Part shown: positions 59,857 through 64,000 of the stretch, piece by piece
Position numbering within the stretch: the stretch's first letter is position 1
Layout of the letters: each line of letters opens with the position of its first letter
From: an uncultured Bacteroidota bacterium
GTDB taxonomy: Bacteria > Bacteroidota > Bacteroidia > Bacteroidales > P3
Assembly: GCA_902777005.1 (NCBI GenBank)
Contig: CACYSB010000005.1
Location: 186,001-250,000, forward strand
Length of the DNA stretch: 64,000 bases
Reading direction: 5' to 3'
The notes under the pieces: generated by a model
What the model was told of the DNA's origin: nothing
The model's database searches: none
The model's input: the letters and a program-made list of their open reading frames with translations, nothing else
Made by a program: the position numbers and the translations under genes

Positions 59857-60926
59857 TTTATTTCAAGTTTGGAGTCGGCTCCGAGGAAATAGCTTGCCGG
59901 TTGCAGGATGTTGTCGAAGACGTGGTACTGTATCAGTACCGTGTCCTTGCGGTCGATGATGGCATAGAGGCGGTTGACATCGAAGGTCTCGTACATGTCT
60001 TTATTCGATACGAGCTCCAGGTCGTCTGGGTTGACGTATTTGATGTATGTGAACACCTCATGTGTGGAGCCTGTTGTGTCGGTGATGCGCAGTATGGTGC
60101 GTGGCGTTCCCACGAGGCTGCTGTCGTTGCTGTTGGGCACAATGGAGGCGAACTCGTCGAAGTTGAGCCACGAGAAGGAGGCAATGAAAGCTGCCATCCT
60201 CATGGTGTCGAAAGCCGTCACGCGGGTATGGCTTTGCAGGAGCTCCATGTCAAATCCCTCGCCGTTGTTCACCACGGCGAACGACTCGCTCTCGTTGGCC
60301 GGTATCTCGAGTTCGATGCGTGCTATTGACTTCGCGTCAAGGTCCACGATGGTGTGGCTGCGCCATTTCAGGGGGTCGGTGACGAAGCGCGGTGTGAGAA
60401 AACCACGGAAGCCAGGTATATAGATGACACATGGCACCTTGTCGCCTTCGCGGAACATATAGCTTCCCATCATGTCTTTGGTCTCGCTGCCCACGTAGTA
60501 GGTGGTGGTGAGTTTCTCTCGTTTGAACAGCTGCAGTCGACCGCCGAACCAGTTAATGAATGGCACTTGTTGGTATACTTCCACTTTGATAGCTTTCGAC
60601 GAGAGGTTCTTGATTACTGTCGGCACCGCGTTGCGGTTCACCTGTTGGCGTATGCGCATCGAGTGCAGCGTCTCCAAAAATAAGTCAACCATTGCTTGGT
60701 TGGCTATGTATTTCTCGTCTACCATCCATGTCGAATCGCCCATACGGGTCAATAACACTTGGCCCTCCTGCTTGTCGGCCAGGAAGAGGCGCGTTATCGA
60801 AGCAGTATCTTCAATGTGGTAGTTTTGCTTGAATGTCGCCTTGCGCGAGCCATGCAGTGCCACAATGAGTGCCACGATGCACACTGCCGCCACCGCGACG
60901 ATGATTATGATGTTTCTTTTCTTCAT
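59853..60926 (-). CDS. DUF4340 domain protein
   Basis: A 357-residue protein with one N-terminal helix (residues 5-26) and a beta-rich domain: DTASITRLFLADKQEGQVLLTRMGDSTWMVDEKYIANQAMVDLFLETLHSMRI and later the WRSHTIVDLDAKSIARIELE segment. DUF4340 proteins occur beside GldF/GldG-type ABC exporters, and here the fused GldFG gene lies directly upstream with no gap, so it is probably a component of the same complex. Confidence 0.85.
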   Translation of the reverse strand: MKKRNIIIIVAVAAVCIVALIVALHGSRKATFKQNYHIEDTASITRLFLADKQEGQVLLTRMGDSTWMVDEKYIANQAMVDLFLETLHSMRIRQQVNRNAVPTVIKNLSSKAIKVEVYQQVPFINWFGGRLQLFKREKLTTTYYVGSETKDMMGSYMFREGDKVPCVIYIPGFRGFLTPRFVTDPLKWRSHTIVDLDAKSIARIELEIPANESESFAVVNNGEGFDMELLQSHTRVTAFDTMRMAAFIASFSWLNFDEFASIVPNSNDSSLVGTPRTILRITDTTGSTHEVFTYIKYVNPDDLELVSNKDMYETFDVNRLYAIIDRKDTVLIQYHVFDNILQPASYFLGADSKLEIK

Positions 60927-63401
60927 TTATTTTCTATATTTCTTTCTGCGTGCAATTACGATGACAGCGCCGGCCAGAGCCAGTAGTGCTACGGGTAATG
61001 CTACGTTGATTATCTGGTATTTGGTGCGCTCCTCCTTGACCTTCATCACGTCGAGCTTGCGTAGTTTGATGTTGCGCGAACGCGAGGCCATGAGGCCATC
61101 GTCGCCCACGAGGTAATTCACAGCGTTGAGCAGCAACTCCTTGTTGGCGTACTGCGTCTGGGTGTAGAAATCGTATCCCATAGGCAGCACGGCCCCCTCT
61201 GCGGCTATGAAGCGGTTGCGCACTATGTCGCCATCGGAGATGACAATCATCTTGTTGTCACCGCTCTCGTTGCGGAAGCCCATGGCCTCATTTGCTTTGA
61301 AGTCGGGCGACAAGCGGGTGCGCCAGGCCGAGCGGAAATTGCCCTCCAGCAGCACCGCTATCGGACGCTGGCCGCGCGTGTATAGGCGCTGGTCTGGTTC
61401 CCCTTGAGCATCGGCCAGATCCACCATTACCGGGGCATTCTTAACCCTCGTATACTCCGACGTTGTCAGCAGTACAGTCTTCCTCACGTCGTCATCATTG
61501 TCGATGAGGTCTATGGTGCTCACAAAGTCGGTTTTGATAAGGTCGAGGTTTCTAACTATGGGGTGGTCGGCCAGTGGCACTATCTCAGGGAAGTAGAACC
61601 ATGGGCGGTACTCGAACTGCGGCTTTTCGCCAACCATGCCCACCTGTATCGGTATCGGACGGCAGCGCACATCCATAACAAGGTCAGGGTTTACCCTAAC
61701 GCCATAGGTGAAAAGCATCTCATCGATATCCAGCGGGAAGCGTGTCGCTATGAACTGTCCGCGCGATGCCAAGCTGTCGAGGTCGGCATCCACGGCGTCG
61801 AGCAGCCACAGCACCTTGCCGCCGTACATGATGTACTGGTCCAGAATGTACTGGTCCTTCTCGCTGAAAGGTTGCGTCGGCTTTGCAATGATTATGAGGT
61901 CGTAAAGGTTATAGAAACTGTAACTGGAGTCCTTTTCGCTCATGCGGTGTGCCGTGAGGGCTTGTATCTGTCCGTCGATGGTAACGTAATCGAGGCTGTA
62001 GAACTCCTGCAGCGAGCGCTGGAAGTCGTAGAGCACGGGTCCGGCGAGTTCACCGTGTCCCTGCAGAAAGCCTATGCTGCGCTTCTCTCCACGTGCCAGG
62101 GCGCGTATGGCGCTGCTGAGGTTATATTCGAGGTTTTGTATGCTGTTGTTCAGCAGGTCGGCATCACTCACGTACTTCTGGCTTTGCAACAGCTGCACGG
62201 TGGTCTCGCGTCCGCGGTAATAGACATCCGCCGCCGGTATCAGTATCTGCTGTGTCACACCGTTCTCGCCCTTCACCTGTATCTGTGTGGGCTGTATGCC
62301 TTTCTGCGCCAGCTTCTGGTAGAACATCTGCTGCTCTTCGTTGCTCTCAAAGACATTAGGGTTGAAGAATTCGTAGTCGATATTGCTATTATATGCCCTG
62401 AACTGGTTGAGCATCTCCTTCGTCTCGCTTTGCAGACGCTTGAAGTCCGCCGGGAATTCGCCTTCCAAATACACTCGGAAGAGCACCGGCTCGTCAATCT
62501 TCTTGAGCATCTCCTTGGTGTGCTTCGAAAGGGTATAGCGTTTCTCTGCCGTCAGGTCGACACGCAAGAAAAGGAAGTTGCTAATCACACTAATGGCAAT
62601 TACCACCAGCACGGTGGCACCCATCTCCAGCCAATGGCTGCGCCGCAGGCTCTTGCGCCCTTTCCAGCCGTTCCATTGGCGGCTTTGCAGCACCATGCGT
62701 GTGGCCATGAGGAACAGTGCTGCAACGCAGGCGAAGTAGAGAACATCGCGTGTGTCAATCACGCCGCGGCTCATGCTCTCGTAGTGGTAGGCTGCTCCAA
62801 GCTTGCGCACAAAGAGCCCTGCGCCGCCCTGCACGCCCATGTTGTACACCGACTCAAAGCCGAGGTATACGGCTACGCAGAGTACCGCCGCCATGATGAA
62901 GGCTACTATCTGGTTCTGCGTCAGTGACGAGCAGAAGATGCCTATGGCCACGAAGGCGCCGCCGAGCAGCAGCATCCCTATGTACGAGCCAGCCACGCTG
63001 CCAGTGTCAATGTTGCCCACGGGGTCGCCGAGGCTGTACACGCTGAAGTATGCCACCAGCGTTGGCAGCAGAGATATCAGCACCAGTGTCCATGCCGCCA
63101 GGAACTTGGCCCACACTATGGTCCAATCGCTCAGCGGGCGCGTCATCAGCATCTCCATGGTGCCGCCTCGCCGCTCCTCGGCCAGTGATCGCATGGTGAT
63201 GGCTGGTATCAGGAATAGAAAAAGGAAGGGACCAGTGATGAACAAACCGTCCATGCCGGCATAGCCGTAGTCCAGTATGTTGAAGTCGCTGCTGAAGACC
63301 CACAGCGTCAAGCCCGTCATAACCAAGAAGACGCCTATGGTCAGGTATCCTATTATCGAGGAGAAGAAACCCCTCAGTTCTTTCTTATAGAGTGTCCACA
63401 T
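60927..63401 (-). CDS. GldF-GldG fusion, ABC permease plus auxiliary substrate-binding domain
   Basis: An 824-residue protein with two parts. The first 240 residues (WTLYKKELRGFFSSIIGYLTIGVFLVMTG ... RSLAEERRGGTMEMLMTRPLSDWTIVWAKF) are an ABC-2 permease of GldF type with six helices. From about residue 250 a helix and a large extracytoplasmic domain (YTLSKHTKEMLKKIDEPVLFRVYLEG ... GFLQGHGE ... LWLLDAVDADLDSLA) correspond to GldG/ABC_transp_aux, ending with a C-terminal helix. In gliding bacteria these are separate genes; the GldA ATPase is not in the window. The ATG at 63401 is chosen over an in-frame GTG. Confidence 0.9.
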   Translation of the reverse strand: MWTLYKKELRGFFSSIIGYLTIGVFLVMTGLTLWVFSSDFNILDYGYAGMDGLFITGPFLFLFLIPAITMRSLAEERRGGTMEMLMTRPLSDWTIVWAKFLAAWTLVLISLLPTLVAYFSVYSLGDPVGNIDTGSVAGSYIGMLLLGGAFVAIGIFCSSLTQNQIVAFIMAAVLCVAVYLGFESVYNMGVQGGAGLFVRKLGAAYHYESMSRGVIDTRDVLYFACVAALFLMATRMVLQSRQWNGWKGRKSLRRSHWLEMGATVLVVIAISVISNFLFLRVDLTAEKRYTLSKHTKEMLKKIDEPVLFRVYLEGEFPADFKRLQSETKEMLNQFRAYNSNIDYEFFNPNVFESNEEQQMFYQKLAQKGIQPTQIQVKGENGVTQQILIPAADVYYRGRETTVQLLQSQKYVSDADLLNNSIQNLEYNLSSAIRALARGEKRSIGFLQGHGELAGPVLYDFQRSLQEFYSLDYVTIDGQIQALTAHRMSEKDSSYSFYNLYDLIIIAKPTQPFSEKDQYILDQYIMYGGKVLWLLDAVDADLDSLASRGQFIATRFPLDIDEMLFTYGVRVNPDLVMDVRCRPIPIQVGMVGEKPQFEYRPWFYFPEIVPLADHPIVRNLDLIKTDFVSTIDLIDNDDDVRKTVLLTTSEYTRVKNAPVMVDLADAQGEPDQRLYTRGQRPIAVLLEGNFRSAWRTRLSPDFKANEAMGFRNESGDNKMIVISDGDIVRNRFIAAEGAVLPMGYDFYTQTQYANKELLLNAVNYLVGDDGLMASRSRNIKLRKLDVMKVKEERTKYQIINVALPVALLALAGAVIVIARRKKYRK

Positions 63402-63434
63402 TTCAACTAAACACTTATCACCAAACACATAACA

Positions 63435-64000
63435 CTATTTTTGAGGCTGTAGCCACCTGCGGTTGCGGCCTTGATACAACCCATCGCCTAGTTCGGCGAC
63501 GGTCTCCGTCACCAGCTGCGAGCTGATGGTCAATATTCGGCGGTCAATGTTTTCCCACACATCGGTCGTGGTGTGGTTGTGGTGCATGCCGCGCGTGGTG
63601 GTGATGACCACCGACGGTATCTTGGCGGCGTCGAAGGCTCGTGCGTCGCCGCGCACCCCCTGGGGTTCGCCGTTACGTACCACATTGAGACGTCCGGTGA
63701 CGGTGTCGCGGTCGAAGACTATGCCCTCGAGGGTAGGGTACTTGACGCCTCCCAGCACTGTCACGCTGTCTCCGTAGCCGATGTTCTGCACGTTGATGAA
63801 GGCTTCGGCCTTGCCGAGCTGCGGATAGAGCTCCACGAAACGGCGCGATCCGGCGAACTGCTGCTCGCCGCCGCTGAAGAGCACAAAGAGCACGCTGCGG
63901 CGTGGACGGTAGTCGGCCTTAGACAGCAGGCGGGCCGTCTCGAGCACCGCGGCCACACCGCTGGCGTTGATGTCGGCTCCGGGGAAGAGGCAGGTCTCGC
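63435..64000 (-). CDS. M28-family peptidase homologue lacking catalytic residues (partial, 5' end outside window)
   Basis: The C-terminal 188 codons of an M28 (aminopeptidase Y-like) protein, running off the right edge. In the family the sequence GADDNASG carries the bridging metal Asp, but here it reads GADINASG (Ile). The FxGEExGLxGS site with the general base and metal Glu reads FSGGEQQFAGS, so the first Glu is Gly and only the second remains. NLDMIG reads NVQNIGY, so the next metal Asp is Gln. The final metal His is retained (MHHNHTTTDVWENI). It therefore probably binds no metal pair and is likely inactive as a peptidase. It is followed by the GldFG gene. Confidence 0.82.
   Translation of the reverse strand, partial: ETCLFPGADINASGVAAVLETARLLSKADYRPRRSVLFVLFSGGEQQFAGSRRFVELYPQLGKAEAFINVQNIGYGDSVTVLGGVKYPTLEGIVFDRDTVTGRLNVVRNGEPQGVRGDARAFDAAKIPSVVITTTRGMHHNHTTTDVWENIDRRILTISSQLVTETVAELGDGLYQGRNRRWLQPQK

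Overview
The window is a gene-dense chromosomal segment of a Bacteroidota genome, most likely an uncultured member of the order Bacteroidales. Evidence: many genes are preceded by the Bacteroidota -7 box (TAnnTTTG, usually TATCTTTG or TATTTTTG); Shine-Dalgarno sequences are mostly absent; and there are many families typical of the phylum (DUF4294, DUF4340, DUF4476, GldF/GldG, BspA-type leucine-rich-repeat proteins with a C-terminal sorting-like domain, BtuG-type propeller, fused-type lipid A enzymes). LpxB and an LpxB/SurE operon show a Gram-negative envelope. Etf/acyl-CoA dehydrogenase, B12-dependent methylmalonyl-CoA mutase and LuxS/MtnN suggest an anaerobic gut- or rumen-type lifestyle. No rRNA, CRISPR array, prophage or transposase is visible; one tRNA gene (Val, GAC) is present.

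Layout. 0-1.6 kb: miaB (cut by the left edge), rpmF and its DUF177 partner. 1.6-7 kb: LysE-type exporter, a small LRR protein, methylmalonyl-CoA mutase large subunit, a PurL-like remnant and a low-molecular-weight phosphatase. 7-11 kb: rplS, then the infC-rpmI-rplT operon (with two start-codon anomalies), thrS and tRNA-Val. 11-16.4 kb: DUF2147, nitroreductase, a minimal ComEC-type membrane protein, ung, a metallo-hydrolase, lysS. 16.5-18.4 kb: envelope operon DUF4294-NlpC/P60-lipoprotein. 18.7-23.1 kb: tightly overlapping operon SPFH protein-NatA/NatB-type ABC exporter-52-residue ribbon-helix-helix protein-hydrolase. 23.1-25.6 kb: orphan sensor kinase and mtnN-luxS. 25.6-30.4 kb: etfB-etfA-acyl-CoA dehydrogenase-PagL-like protein. 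30.6-36.6 kb: fabH-fabF-fabZ-fabG, a GT39 transferase and a nitroreductase. 36.7-45.5 kb: LytTR regulator, ftsE, OmpA-like protein, FemAB-like transferase, rlmH, lipoprotein, outer-membrane protein, DRTGG/PHP pair. 45.5-49 kb: btuG-btuB under a cobalamin riboswitch. 49.3-53.2 kb: a 1282-residue BspA-like surface protein. 53.3-64 kb: rimO, ftsY, a thioredoxin-like protein, SpoIID-lpxB-membrane protein-surE-DUF4340-GldF/G fusion and an M28 peptidase homologue that runs off the right edge.

The most unusual content is not a protein. Six intergenic gaps hold copies of an element built as an 11-bp periodic array with a CG dinucleotide at almost every 11th position, the arms forming a large palindrome with a central dyad. 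Three further gaps between co-directional genes are filled from stop codon to start codon by heptamer arrays (GGTTACR or GGGTAGT), and octamer arrays lie inside btuB and rimO. Together these point to a genome unusually rich in helically phased or slippage-prone short repeats.

Functional links: the cobalamin transporter locus and methylmalonyl-CoA mutase both depend on vitamin B12; the fab genes, lpxB, the PagL-like protein and the GT39 transferase concern lipid and outer-membrane building; the M28 homologue, GldF/G fusion and DUF4340 protein form one apparent transcription unit.
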